Below, piece after piece: positions 23,406 through 30,783 of a stretch of 35,408 bases of DNA. A program made the translations under genes and the position numbers. Below the pieces are notes generated by a model that had not been told where the DNA came from, did not search any database, and was given only the letters and a program-made list of their open reading frames with translations. Source of the DNA: Commensalibacter intestini A911 (GTDB lineage Bacteria > Pseudomonadota > Alphaproteobacteria > Acetobacterales > Acetobacteraceae); NCBI RefSeq assembly GCF_000231445.1, contig NZ_AGFR01000018.1, positions 1 through 35,408 on the forward strand, read 5' to 3'. Position 1 is the first letter of the stretch. Each line of letters opens with the position of its first letter.

Positions 23406-23699
23406 ATGGCAGATAGTCGATATGCTTTTACACCATCAGAGAATAATAACCCACCGTTTCAAATTACAGTTACTTTAGATGGTGGAAATTATATCTTTAA
23501 GACGTGGTATAATATTTACTCTCGTCGGTGGTTTTTTACGTTATCGGATTTAAATCAAAATGTTATTAGAAATGCTCCGTTAATTTCGTCAACGGAGGCG
23601 TTAGATATTAACTTGGTTTTTAATTTATTTTCACAGAATACTTTGATTTATCGTGATGATCTTGGATTTATTTATGTTAAGGATGTAAGTAGCTCATGA
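23406..23699 (+). CDS. Baseplate plug-like protein (Pam3 gp18 type)
   Basis: 97 residues: FQITVTLDGGNYIFKTWYNIYSRRWFFTLSDLNQNVI is the compact beta pattern (L-D-G, Y-N, R-W, L-D) of the small baseplate plug domain found before the hub in cyanophage Pam3-like myophages. It would seal the tail tube end until contraction. It starts three bases after the previous stop and overlaps the hub gene by four bases. The family assignment is from memory of the motif pattern. Confidence 0.6.
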   Translation: MADSRYAFTPSENNNPPFQITVTLDGGNYIFKTWYNIYSRRWFFTLSDLNQNVIRNAPLISSTEALDINLVFNLFSQNTLIYRDDLGFIYVKDVSSS

Positions 23700-24793
23700 G
23701 ATATTATAGAATTGAGATATTTACAAAGACAACTACGGTAATTGAGTCCAGTAATGCGGGGGGAACTGAAAAGACAACTGAGACCCAAACGCAAGAGACG
23801 AAGAAAGAGATATATTCTAGCCATCAAGATAACGGGCAAATGAACCCTGGGGCATTGAATGTTGTTTTTAATCTGGCAATATCTTTCTATCATAATACAG
23901 CTTGGGGGGCTTCTTATGTTCAAATACAAGGATTACCTTTAAAATTACTTTCACAAGCCTATGACTTCAAAGGGAAGCATATACGCATCTATGGTGGCAT
24001 GACAAAAGGCTACATGGTTGAAAAAGATAATTACGGGCTTTTATTGAATGGTATTATTGCGTCACCGCATGGGAATTGGTCTGGAACTAATCAAACATTA
24101 AGCTTTTACTTTCTACCAGAGGTATTCGATAATAAACGGGAAATCACTTTATATCGTGAAAAAGATCAAGAGTTTAGTAAATCGATTGAATTAGCTTTAA
24201 AAGCTTCATACCCTGAATATAAGATTGTAGTCGATGTAAGCGCAAAAGGAGACTTTAAAGCACTTTTAAAACATGGGAATGTAGCAAAAAACTTGGAAGA
24301 TTTTGCTCGTGCAGTCAATGAACAAAGCGAGGTTTATAAGACAAACCCTATACGCATCTATGAGCGTAATAATACAATATTTGTATCTGATAAAATATTA
24401 GGGCAAACGACCCAATTAAAAACGATTGATTTTATAGGGCAACCAGTTTGGACAGATAATGGAAATATTTCGTCAGTTTTAGTCATGCGACCAGATATTG
24501 GGGTGAATGACGTGATTGTATTTCCAAAAGAAACCTCATTATATGGGAAAATATCGCCTACAAATGATGGTGCCAATTATTACTTTAATCGTGGAACAGA
24601 TGCTGGCATCAGAAATAATCCAATTTTTCAAGGGCGTTATGTTGTTATATCTGTTCAACATTTGGCGGATTATAAATCAGCATCACCTAATGACTGGGCG
24701 ACAGTTATTACGGTATCGCCCATAAGCTCTGAATATGTGGTTGATATTAAAAGACAAGATGGCGGAGTATTAGAGATGGGTGGGGTTTATTGA
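23696..24793 (+). CDS. Baseplate hub protein (gp44/gpD-like)
   Basis: 365 residues. Unusual N-terminal stretch of Thr/Glu-rich sequence (TTTVIESSNAGGTEKTTETQ), then beta-rich domains (LAISFYHNTAWGASYVQIQG; HIRIYGGMTKGY) and the hub-like ending VVISVQHLADYKSASPNDWATVITVSP. Hub proteins form the trimeric core of the baseplate at the tube end. The start overlaps the plug stop. It is the last virion gene before the cargo block. The Thr/Glu insertion near the start is not one I know from the family. Confidence 0.6.
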   Translation: MRYYRIEIFTKTTTVIESSNAGGTEKTTETQTQETKKEIYSSHQDNGQMNPGALNVVFNLAISFYHNTAWGASYVQIQGLPLKLLSQAYDFKGKHIRIYGGMTKGYMVEKDNYGLLLNGIIASPHGNWSGTNQTLSFYFLPEVFDNKREITLYREKDQEFSKSIELALKASYPEYKIVVDVSAKGDFKALLKHGNVAKNLEDFARAVNEQSEVYKTNPIRIYERNNTIFVSDKILGQTTQLKTIDFIGQPVWTDNGNISSVLVMRPDIGVNDVIVFPKETSLYGKISPTNDGANYYFNRGTDAGIRNNPIFQGRYVVISVQHLADYKSASPNDWATVITVSPISSEYVVDIKRQDGGVLEMGGVY

Positions 24794-24822
24794 TTATGGT
24801 TGCTTTATAGGAATGTTTTGAT

Positions 24823-24848
24823 AAATATAAAATAATTATTTTATATTT
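24823..24848. promoter_or_regulatory. 26-bp perfect all-AT palindrome upstream of the Sel1 gene
   Basis: The half-site AAATATAAAATAA (24823-24835) is followed by its exact reverse complement to 24848, without a spacer and without any G or C. It lies 17 bases before the start at 24866 and contains TATAAA (24826-24831), so it could be an operator overlapping a promoter, or a cruciform-prone element. No binding protein can be assigned. Confidence 0.5.
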
Positions 24849-24865
24849 TGAAAGGTTCTTATGAA

Positions 24866-25561
24866 ATGAAACTATTTAAATATTCTCTATTATTGTTTGT
24901 GGGGATTTTTTTCGCATCTCCTAAAGTTTTTGCAGATAATTTAGATAATGTGCCTCTTGCGACACTAAAACAAAGAATGAATCATGGTGATAAAGATGCC
25001 ATGATAAAATATTATGAAAAAAGATTCACAGTAGATGGAGAAAAGCCATTGTCTGAAGTGGAGGAAATGGCAAATCGTGGGGATGGGGTCGCAGATGCAG
25101 AATTAGGTATTGCATATTTACATGGTGGGAGAGGAATCCCTCAAGATTTAACTAAAGCTAGTGAATGGTTTCAAAAAGGCGTTGAGGTAGGGGATAATTA
25201 TTCTTTGGTAAATCTTGGTCTTTTATATTTAGATGGGAAGGGAGTTACGCAAGATGTTTCGAAAGCAATTGAATTATTGACAAAGGCGGCAAATAATGGA
25301 GTTCCTATTGCGAATTTACATCTTGGTTTAATATATGCTTTTGATAAATACGGTGTTCAAGATTATTTTAAATCTAATCAATGGTTTGAAAAAGCTGCTA
25401 AATTAGGTATGCCAGAAGCTATGTTGTTTTTAGGGATGGCATATGAAAATGGTAATGGAGTTGTTCAAGATAAAGCAAAAGCAAAAGAATATTATAAACA
25501 AGCTTGCTCAAACAAATTACAAAAGGGTTGTTCATTATATAGTGAGTTAAACGATCAATGA
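24866..25561 (+). CDS. Secreted Sel1-repeat protein (cargo gene)
   Basis: 231 residues from the ATG at 24866, with AAAGG 10 bases upstream; an in-frame TTG at 24848 overlaps the palindrome. Residues 1-24 are a clear Sec signal peptide (KLFKYSLLLFVGIFFASPKVFA, cleaved before DN). The rest is tandem Sel1-type TPR repeats (DAELGIAYLHGGRGIPQDLTKA, SLVNLGLLYLDGKGVTQD, PEAMLFLGMAYENGNGVVQD), with two Cys near the end. Sel1 proteins are protein-binding scaffolds in the periplasm. Not a virion gene: it is a host-altering moron with its own terminator. Target unknown. Confidence 0.85.
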   Translation: MKLFKYSLLLFVGIFFASPKVFADNLDNVPLATLKQRMNHGDKDAMIKYYEKRFTVDGEKPLSEVEEMANRGDGVADAELGIAYLHGGRGIPQDLTKASEWFQKGVEVGDNYSLVNLGLLYLDGKGVTQDVSKAIELLTKAANNGVPIANLHLGLIYAFDKYGVQDYFKSNQWFEKAAKLGMPEAMLFLGMAYENGNGVVQDKAKAKEYYKQACSNKLQKGCSLYSELNDQ

Positions 25562-25569
25562 TTTAACAT

Positions 25570-25597
25570 AAGCCACGAGTATCAGTGGCTTTTTTTA
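25570..25597. terminator. Terminator shared by convergent cargo genes
   Basis: AAGCCAC (25570-25576) and GTGGCTT (25585-25591) form a 7-bp stem with a T run to 25596. The minus-strand gene ends at 25595, so the hairpin probably ends both transcripts, although its U tract serves the + strand. Confidence 0.8.
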
Positions 25598-26053
25598 TAA
25601 TGCGTAAAGAGCGGATGTTAATGCCCCCATAATTGCTGCGGAAAAAACGAAATATACTAGGAATATATAGTAGGTAATGCAGAAAGCTATAAATAATATA
25701 ATGCCCTGTAGTGAACAGACAAAAAATTCACCGATGATGGTCATTCGGTCAAATGGTGTTAAAAGATAGTAATCTTTACGTTGATTTGGTTGGCCACAAT
25801 GGGGGCAGCATTTCGCAGCGTTGGCGTGCCTGTTGCCACAAGTAGGGCATGTCACCATTGTATAATTATTACAGTTTCTATTGGGTAAAAATTCTAAAAG
25901 AATAATTAAAGGGTTGAATGCAAAAGTACATAAAGACCATAGCGGTGCATTCCTACCTTTTCTTTTCGCCACTATATAAGAACAAATGGCGGTTATTAAG
26001 CTTAAAAATAAAGGGATAAGAACGAGATAAACTGCATAATTATTACTTGACAT
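25595..26053 (-). CDS. Zinc-ribbon membrane protein (cargo gene on the opposite strand)
   Basis: 152 residues, the only clear minus-strand gene. Predicted helices at about 7-29, 40-57, 108-128 and 130-150. Between the second and third lies a zinc ribbon CPTC (69-72) ... CPHC (83-86), probably on the cytosolic side. The phrase KRKGRNAPLWSL followed by a hydrophobic run and LLEFLP is common in bacterial membrane zinc-ribbon proteins of unknown function. AGGAG lies 6-7 bases before the ATG. It faces away from the DUF4747 gene, sharing a 108-base intergenic region, and looks like a moron of recent gain. Confidence 0.75.
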   Translation of the reverse strand: MSSNNYAVYLVLIPLFLSLITAICSYIVAKRKGRNAPLWSLCTFAFNPLIILLEFLPNRNCNNYTMVTCPTCGNRHANAAKCCPHCGQPNQRKDYYLLTPFDRMTIIGEFFVCSLQGIILFIAFCITYYIFLVYFVFSAAIMGALTSALYAL

Positions 26054-26122
26054 AAAAAATCTCCTTTACCGAAACGATATGACAGTAAGGAGGCGTTGGC
26101 AATAGATTTAATATTATTTTAA

Positions 26123-26131
26123 TGATATAAT
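26123..26131 (+). promoter_or_regulatory. Extended -10 promoter of the DUF4747 gene
   Basis: TGATATAAT (26123-26131) is a perfect extended -10 (TGnTATAAT), 30 bases before the ATG at 26162. The -35 region is weak, which is tolerated with an extended -10. This gives the two-gene unit its own host-type promoter. Confidence 0.55.
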
Positions 26132-26161
26132 TACGTTTTATCATTTATTTTGGTGATGTAA

Positions 26162-27037
26162 ATGTCAAAGAAAAAGTTAATTGAAGTCATTGTCGTGAAT
26201 ATTGCAGCTACTCCACACCCTGATGGGGTTTATTTTAAATTATTTGAAACCGCAGCTGGAAAAAGGGTTGAGTATGCTTCAAATGGAGAAAAATTAGCAC
26301 GTTTTTCCCAGCCAAAAGTAATTCAAGAACATAAAAGCTTCTTTGAGGGTCATTTATTAACTTGGACTGAAGTCAGTAAAAATAAAGATTGGGTAGATTT
26401 AAATAGTGAAAAGTTGTTAGATGATACTGAGAAAAATAGTAAATTAAAAATGATAGACTCTATTTCTAAAGATTATGGTTTATCAGCTTATAGATTTAAT
26501 TATGTTTTTAATACTCAAGATCATAAATTATATATTGAACGAAAAAATTCTCAGCAAAAAGTTATTATGCCTAATCAGATTAAATCAATATTAAAAAAAT
26601 TGATGTCTTTTGAAATGCAAGATAAAAATGCTCCTGCTGTTGAGATAACAATTATTCCTGAAAATGGCGTTGTTGATAATATTTTAGAATTATCAGGTTT
26701 AAATAAGTTAAGTATAGGCATTGTGAAACCTAATCCTGATGCAACATCAGATGATGTCAGAGAAAAAGTTCTTGCACGATTAAATGATCAGAATGCGCAT
26801 AAAGCAGAATATATATTATTTAAAGATCAGAAAGAGGATAGGTTAACTCCCGACCAAGAAACAAAAAATTTAGCAATTGTTGCTGCCGAAGATGGTTTTG
26901 TTCGTGGTGAAGGGGTTGACAATAATGGTGTAAAGACAAAACTATCTACAGAAGATAAACCAAAAATCATACAGTTTGAAAATAATCCTAATGAAACATT
27001 ATTGTCTAAGCTTCATAATATGTTTAATTTTTGGTAA
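26162..27037 (+). CDS. DUF4747-like protein, first gene of a two-gene cargo unit
   Basis: 291 residues, soluble, no signal peptide. VNIAATPHPDGVYFKLFETAAG near the start, FNYVFNTQDHKLYIERKNSQQ near residue 115 and SIGIVKPNPD near 190 match my memory of the DUF4747 family, which is found mainly in prophages and plasmids and has no established function. It is preceded by an extended -10 promoter and overlaps the downstream membrane-protein gene. A soluble sensor-like protein followed by a four-helix membrane protein has the layout of lambda RexA-RexB, which aborts infection by other phages. That parallel is inference from architecture only. Confidence 0.75.
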   Translation: MSKKKLIEVIVVNIAATPHPDGVYFKLFETAAGKRVEYASNGEKLARFSQPKVIQEHKSFFEGHLLTWTEVSKNKDWVDLNSEKLLDDTEKNSKLKMIDSISKDYGLSAYRFNYVFNTQDHKLYIERKNSQQKVIMPNQIKSILKKLMSFEMQDKNAPAVEITIIPENGVVDNILELSGLNKLSIGIVKPNPDATSDDVREKVLARLNDQNAHKAEYILFKDQKEDRLTPDQETKNLAIVAAEDGFVRGEGVDNNGVKTKLSTEDKPKIIQFENNPNETLLSKLHNMFNFW

Positions 27038-27539
27038 AAAAGGCAAGAAAAGTGCTTTTTTTTCAGAAATAAGTGGATATTGGAATGCATATGGTGGGTT
27101 CAAAGCTATTATCCAATCTAGGTGGATGTGGCTATCAGTGTTGTTAACAGCTGGATTATATCGATTATGGTTGTTACAAGATTGGTCATCTTTAGCTTTG
27201 GGTATATTGCCTTCTTTACTAGGGTTTTCTATTGGAGCAATGGCAATTATATTTGCATTTCCTTCAACAGCTTTGTTTAAATTTATAGCTTGGGAGGGGA
27301 AATCTTATTATATAGAAATAGCAGCAAGATTTGTTCACTTTGTTTTAACTCAATTAATAGCAATTTTATTAGCACTTTTCGCTCATACTTATCATTTCAA
27401 TATATTAAATTGTATTGGTTTTTTATCTTTTGTTTATGCTCTATCTACGGGGGCAGCAACTGTGTTTTCTCTTTTTGGAATGGCACAATTGTATAATCAA
27501 CAAGCTGCCGAAACTGAGAAAAACACTGAGGATAAATAG
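26991..27539 (+). CDS. Four-helix membrane protein, second gene of the cargo unit
   Basis: 182 residues from the ATG at 26991, overlapping the DUF4747 gene by 47 bases (an in-frame TTG at 26976 is possible). Membrane helices at roughly residues 45-63, 69-92, 115-135 and 141-165, with EISGYWNAYGGFKAIIQSRW before the first helix and a charged tail (ETEKNTEDK). No channel motif, signal peptide or enzyme motif is visible. Translation is probably coupled to the upstream gene. Followed by a strong terminator, so the pair is a self-contained transcription unit. Likely effector: membrane permeabilising or anchoring; not proven. Confidence 0.7.
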   Translation: MKHYCLSFIICLIFGKKGKKSAFFSEISGYWNAYGGFKAIIQSRWMWLSVLLTAGLYRLWLLQDWSSLALGILPSLLGFSIGAMAIIFAFPSTALFKFIAWEGKSYYIEIAARFVHFVLTQLIAILLALFAHTYHFNILNCIGFLSFVYALSTGAATVFSLFGMAQLYNQQAAETEKNTEDK

Positions 27540-27578
27540 AAGTTAATATTTAAATTAAAAAACAATCACAACACACAC

Positions 27579-27604
27579 AAGCCACCCATTGAGGTGGCTT
27601 TTTT
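27579..27604 (+). terminator. Terminator of the DUF4747/membrane protein unit
   Basis: AAGCCACC (27579-27586), loop CATTGA, GGTGGCTT (27593-27600), then a T run. The stem is identical to that of the terminator at 28344. Confidence 0.9.
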
Positions 27605-27634
27605 ATATAGTAAAACAATATTATAACATATAGT

Positions 27635-27677
27635 TTGTTTATTATTTCCTATCGTTTTATAACGACAATGATATTGT
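27635..27677 (+). promoter_or_regulatory. Promoter with operator-like repeat before the 51-residue gene
   Basis: TTGTTT (27635-27640), a 17-base spacer and TATAAC (27658-27663), followed at the expected start point by the inverted repeat ACAAT-GAT-ATTGT (27665-27677). The ATG lies at 27696. The repeat could bind a repressor over the start point. Confidence 0.5.
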
Positions 27678-27695
27678 GCGAAAGGGAGAATATCA

Positions 27696-27851
27696 ATGAA
27701 AAAAAATATACTTGGAAAAATGCTCTTAAAAACAGTTAAAGAAGTCGACTTTTATCAGAAAAATATTATTAAAAAACAAAAGGAAATAGAAGTTCGTGTC
27801 AAAGAACGAAGAGAAAGTATCCGTAGATGGATTAAGATCGAAAGAGAATAA
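27696..27851 (+). CDS. 51-residue basic helical protein
   Basis: Begins MKKNILGKMLLKTVKE and ends RRESIRRWIKIERE; strongly basic and helical, with heptad-like spacing of hydrophobic residues that would allow a coiled coil. An AGGGAG site lies at proper spacing upstream, behind a good promoter with an operator-like repeat. It overlaps the start of the DUF6414-like remnant by 56 bases. It could be a leader gene coupled to the DUF6414 gene or an independent small regulator. No family recognised. Confidence 0.55.
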   Translation: MKKNILGKMLLKTVKEVDFYQKNIIKKQKEIEVRVKERRESIRRWIKIERE

Positions 27852-28321
27852 TCTTTATGATTTTTTATATAATGATACCAGACGCATTGCTTCGTTTTTA
27901 TCACAAGTGAATGAGTTGGGATATTTACAACAAGTTAGAGAATCTGAACTTTCTGGTAGTGGTGTGAAACAAACTGCGGAAGGTAAGGTAGTTGCAAAAA
28001 CATCTCAATTTATTGAAGCAGGGGCATTTGGTGAATAATACAAAAAATATTTGGTTTACTTTGGATAAAATGTTTTTAACTGGGCAGGCAAGTGATCTTT
28101 TAATGAAATATGGATTAACATTAAAGGGGGCTTGGAATATTATCGGAATATTAGATGTTAAACCAAATGAAGATGTTTCTAATCAAAATATAGAGTTTAG
28201 TCGAAATGGTTTGTGGGATGTATTCACAGAGAGTATACCTCTTATTCGTTCAACGATGGGGCGACCAGATAATATTGCGTCAGTTACTCCTTTATTAATA
28301 TATCGAGAGATTTCAAAGTAG
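27796..28321 (+). pseudogene. DUF6414-like gene, frameshifted and internally deleted
   Basis: The first frame (27796-28038, GTG start) reads LYDFLYNDTRRIASFLSQV, the characteristic DUF6414 start, and ends early at 28038. A second frame shifted by one (27992-28321) gives YGLTLKGAWNIIGILDVKPN and ends REISK, matching the DUF6414 C-terminal part (yG..l.G.W..iGilD). Together they give about 160 residues, while family members I recall are near 300, so the middle has been lost as well as the frame. A GTG at 28031 behind AGGGG could start the second part. Function of the family is not established. Confidence 0.65.
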
Positions 28322-28343
28322 TTTATTTAATTTATTAGCTTTA

Positions 28344-28369
28344 AAGCCACCCACTGCGGTGGCTTTTTT
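28344..28369 (+). terminator. Terminator closing the cargo block
   Basis: AAGCCACC (28344-28351), loop CACTGC, GGTGGCTT (28358-28365), T run to 28369. Stem identical to the terminator at 27579; it lies 15 bases before the spike gene. Confidence 0.9.
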
Positions 28370-28383
28370 ATTGGGAATTTTAA

Positions 28384-29025
28384 ATGTCAGATGATCCGAT
28401 ACATAATCCTATATTTAAATCATTAAATGATATTGCGAGAAATGAAAGTGTTATGAGCCGTAATGCTCAAGGTCATATCATTCCTGCAACAGTAGAATCT
28501 TTTGATGGCACATTGGCAGTTGTGAATATTGAGGTATCGTCCGAGAATAATTACCCTCAAATTACCGTGCCATTGCTGAGGTCAGAATATATTAGGTTCC
28601 CAATTCAAAAGGGCTGTAGGGGGATTTTAATCCCATTATATGTAAATATTGATCATATTATTGGTTTAGGTCTTGTTGCTCCAACAATGAAAATGGGGTT
28701 TAACTTCCAAAATATGGCCTTTTTACCCATTGCTAGTGTAACGCAGCCAGAGATTAAAAATAATAACACTTTGGTTCTATATGGTGAGAGTGACGGCGTA
28801 AAGATACAAACCAAGGACGGGTCCACTCATATCACAGTTAATCACAATACTATTGCTGTTACAGCTTCAAAAATAGAATTGAATGGCAATGTAACAATTA
28901 AAAATAAGCTTACTGTAAATGGCAATGTTGACATTAAAGGAACGCTTACTGTTGGAGGAACTGAATTTAAATCTCATACGCACAGTAATGGAAATGAAGG
29001 GCAACCTACAGGTGGGGTTCTTTAA
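28384..29025 (+). CDS. Baseplate spike protein (gpV-like)
   Basis: 213 residues. Residues 25-110 form an OB-like domain (IIPATVESFDGTLAVVNIEV, FPIQKGCRGILIPLYVNIDHIIG) as in Gp138/gpV spikes. Residues 130-190 are short beta repeats (VTIKNKLTVNGNVDIKGTLTVGG) forming the needle. The end carries HTHSNG, the His pair that usually binds an iron ion at the spike tip. Pierces the outer membrane on contraction. The start has the GGGAATTTTAA leader shared by other late genes here. Confidence 0.9.
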   Translation: MSDDPIHNPIFKSLNDIARNESVMSRNAQGHIIPATVESFDGTLAVVNIEVSSENNYPQITVPLLRSEYIRFPIQKGCRGILIPLYVNIDHIIGLGLVAPTMKMGFNFQNMAFLPIASVTQPEIKNNNTLVLYGESDGVKIQTKDGSTHITVNHNTIAVTASKIELNGNVTIKNKLTVNGNVDIKGTLTVGGTEFKSHTHSNGNEGQPTGGVL

Positions 29026-29375
29026 TGAGAATATACCATAAAATTAAAAATGAGGATACTGGCAAAGAAGAGTGGTTGGTTCTTACTAATGATGATGACG
29101 TTTATATATTTGGGTTAATTCAAGTTTTACGGCTAGTGTATGGAGAAAGTCCATTTTATTCAAGTTATGGCATACCAGCCGTGGAAACAATCGCTACCAG
29201 TATTTACCCTGATTATTATGTTTCATTAGTAAAAGATCAATTTAATCCTTATTTTGCTTCACTTGATATCCAACGTGACACAAGTCAACACGATCCAACA
29301 TATAATGTGAATATTATTACGAATAATGGGCAAACATTTTCAGATACAATTAATGGAAGCGTAATAGATGGCTAA
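29025..29375 (+). CDS. Baseplate wedge protein (gp25/gpW-like)
   Basis: 116 residues, the expected length. The middle (VYIFGLIQVLRLVYGESPFYSSYGIPAVETI) matches the gp25-like wedge proteins that link sheath and baseplate. Start overlaps the spike stop by one base (TAATG), and the stop overlaps the J gene by eight bases. The N-terminal beta hairpin (KEEWLVLTNDDDVYI) is also typical. Confidence 0.8.
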   Translation: MRIYHKIKNEDTGKEEWLVLTNDDDVYIFGLIQVLRLVYGESPFYSSYGIPAVETIATSIYPDYYVSLVKDQFNPYFASLDIQRDTSQHDPTYNVNIITNNGQTFSDTINGSVIDG

Positions 29376-30783
29376 TTTAAATATCACTCAAGCTGGAGTA
29401 TCTCCGACATCACCTCAAGCAATTAGAGATCAAATACAAGCTAAAATAGAAAATGAAGTTCCTGATTATACTGCTAATTTACCAGGGACTTTAATTGAGG
29501 ATATGTTAAGCACTTGTGGTGGAAGCCTTGTTTTTATTAATCAAGCACAAGTAGATTTGATAAACTCGATAGCACCATCAACCGCAAATGAAGCATTACT
29601 CGATCAATTGGGGATGGTTTATGGTATTTCTAGGAAATCTGGGACGAATGGTAGTGCTTATGTGATCTTTACAGGAACTCCAGGCTTTATTATTCCTCGT
29701 GGTTTTATTGTGTCAGATGGTATCCATCGGTTTAGTGTTCAAGAAGATACTGTAGTTGCACAAAATGGATCATCAGGTCAGGTATATGTGTTGGCTCAGG
29801 ATAGCGATACATTCGATATGCCAGCGAATACGATCACCAAGATAGAATCTTCTGTAAGAAGCGACGTTGAATTGAGTGTTACTAATCCACAAGTAGGAAT
29901 GATTGGCACTGCTGCTGAGACTACAACACAATATCGTAGCCGTATTATGGAGGCCGGTCTTGTAACATCAACCGCAACCCCAACAATGATTAGAACTAGA
30001 TTATTATCAATTGATGGCGTGCAAGAAAGACTACTTTCTATTGTAGTAAATGGTGATGGTTATTCTGTGATTTGCGGTGGGGGTGATCCTTATGATATTG
30101 CAAATGCGATATTTCAAACAATTCCAACAATTGGGATTTTAAAACCATCAGAAATTCAAGTTTCTCGTTTAGATAAAGGCAATCCTACTGTTATTTATAC
30201 TAATTTAACACATGGCTTAAAAACGAGTGATGTCGTTTCTTTTTCTGGTGATGGGTATTCTTTTCTACAAAACCAACAATTCACAATTACTGTTTTGAGC
30301 GATAATAGCTTTTCCATTCCTGTCGATACAATAGATGCAGAGGATTATACTGGCGGTTTGATTTTAAATACCAATGTAAGAAATAGATTAGTTATTTTAA
30401 GAGATGGTGTGGATAGCTATACAGTTCCATTTATTGTCCCGTTACAAGAAAAAGTTAGTATTCAGCTAATATGGAAAATGGAAGATGATAGTAGTTTATA
30501 TGTAGGGGCTATTTCAAATACTACAGTACCATTGATTGTTGAGTATATTAATCAAATCCGCATCGGTGAAGTTATTAATCTTTATGAAATCCAAAAGATT
30601 TTCTTAGATGGTGTTGATCAAGTTTTTAATCAAAATCTTATTACAAAAATAGATATTTTAGTTTTTATCAATGGCGTTCAACAAAAGCCAACTTCAAGCG
30701 AAAATATTATTCGTGGTGATCCTCAATCATATTTTTATACACAATCAGAAAATATAACGGTGACAGATGGTAAATACAGTTGA
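29368..30783 (+). CDS. Baseplate J-like protein
   Basis: 471 residues. ANLPGTLIEDMLSTCGGSL near 35, ANEALLDQLGMVYGISRKSG near 72 and RGFIVSDG near 111 are the recognised gpJ start, followed by ETTTQYRSRIMEAGLVTSTATP, the usual central motif, and a C-terminal beta region. J proteins form the wedge frame of the baseplate. An Asn/Ser-rich insert of about 60 residues around 265-330 (VIYTNLTHGLKTSDVVSFSG) looks like an added beta domain. The gene overlaps the next by 17 bases. Confidence 0.9.
   Translation: MANLNITQAGVSPTSPQAIRDQIQAKIENEVPDYTANLPGTLIEDMLSTCGGSLVFINQAQVDLINSIAPSTANEALLDQLGMVYGISRKSGTNGSAYVIFTGTPGFIIPRGFIVSDGIHRFSVQEDTVVAQNGSSGQVYVLAQDSDTFDMPANTITKIESSVRSDVELSVTNPQVGMIGTAAETTTQYRSRIMEAGLVTSTATPTMIRTRLLSIDGVQERLLSIVVNGDGYSVICGGGDPYDIANAIFQTIPTIGILKPSEIQVSRLDKGNPTVIYTNLTHGLKTSDVVSFSGDGYSFLQNQQFTITVLSDNSFSIPVDTIDAEDYTGGLILNTNVRNRLVILRDGVDSYTVPFIVPLQEKVSIQLIWKMEDDSSLYVGAISNTTVPLIVEYINQIRIGEVINLYEIQKIFLDGVDQVFNQNLITKIDILVFINGVQQKPTSSENIIRGDPQSYFYTQSENITVTDGKYS

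Noticed and set aside
24516-24725. 69-codon + strand frame inside the hub gene
   Set aside because: Shifted shadow of a gene with good coding signals; no motifs, unlike the methyltransferase overlap.
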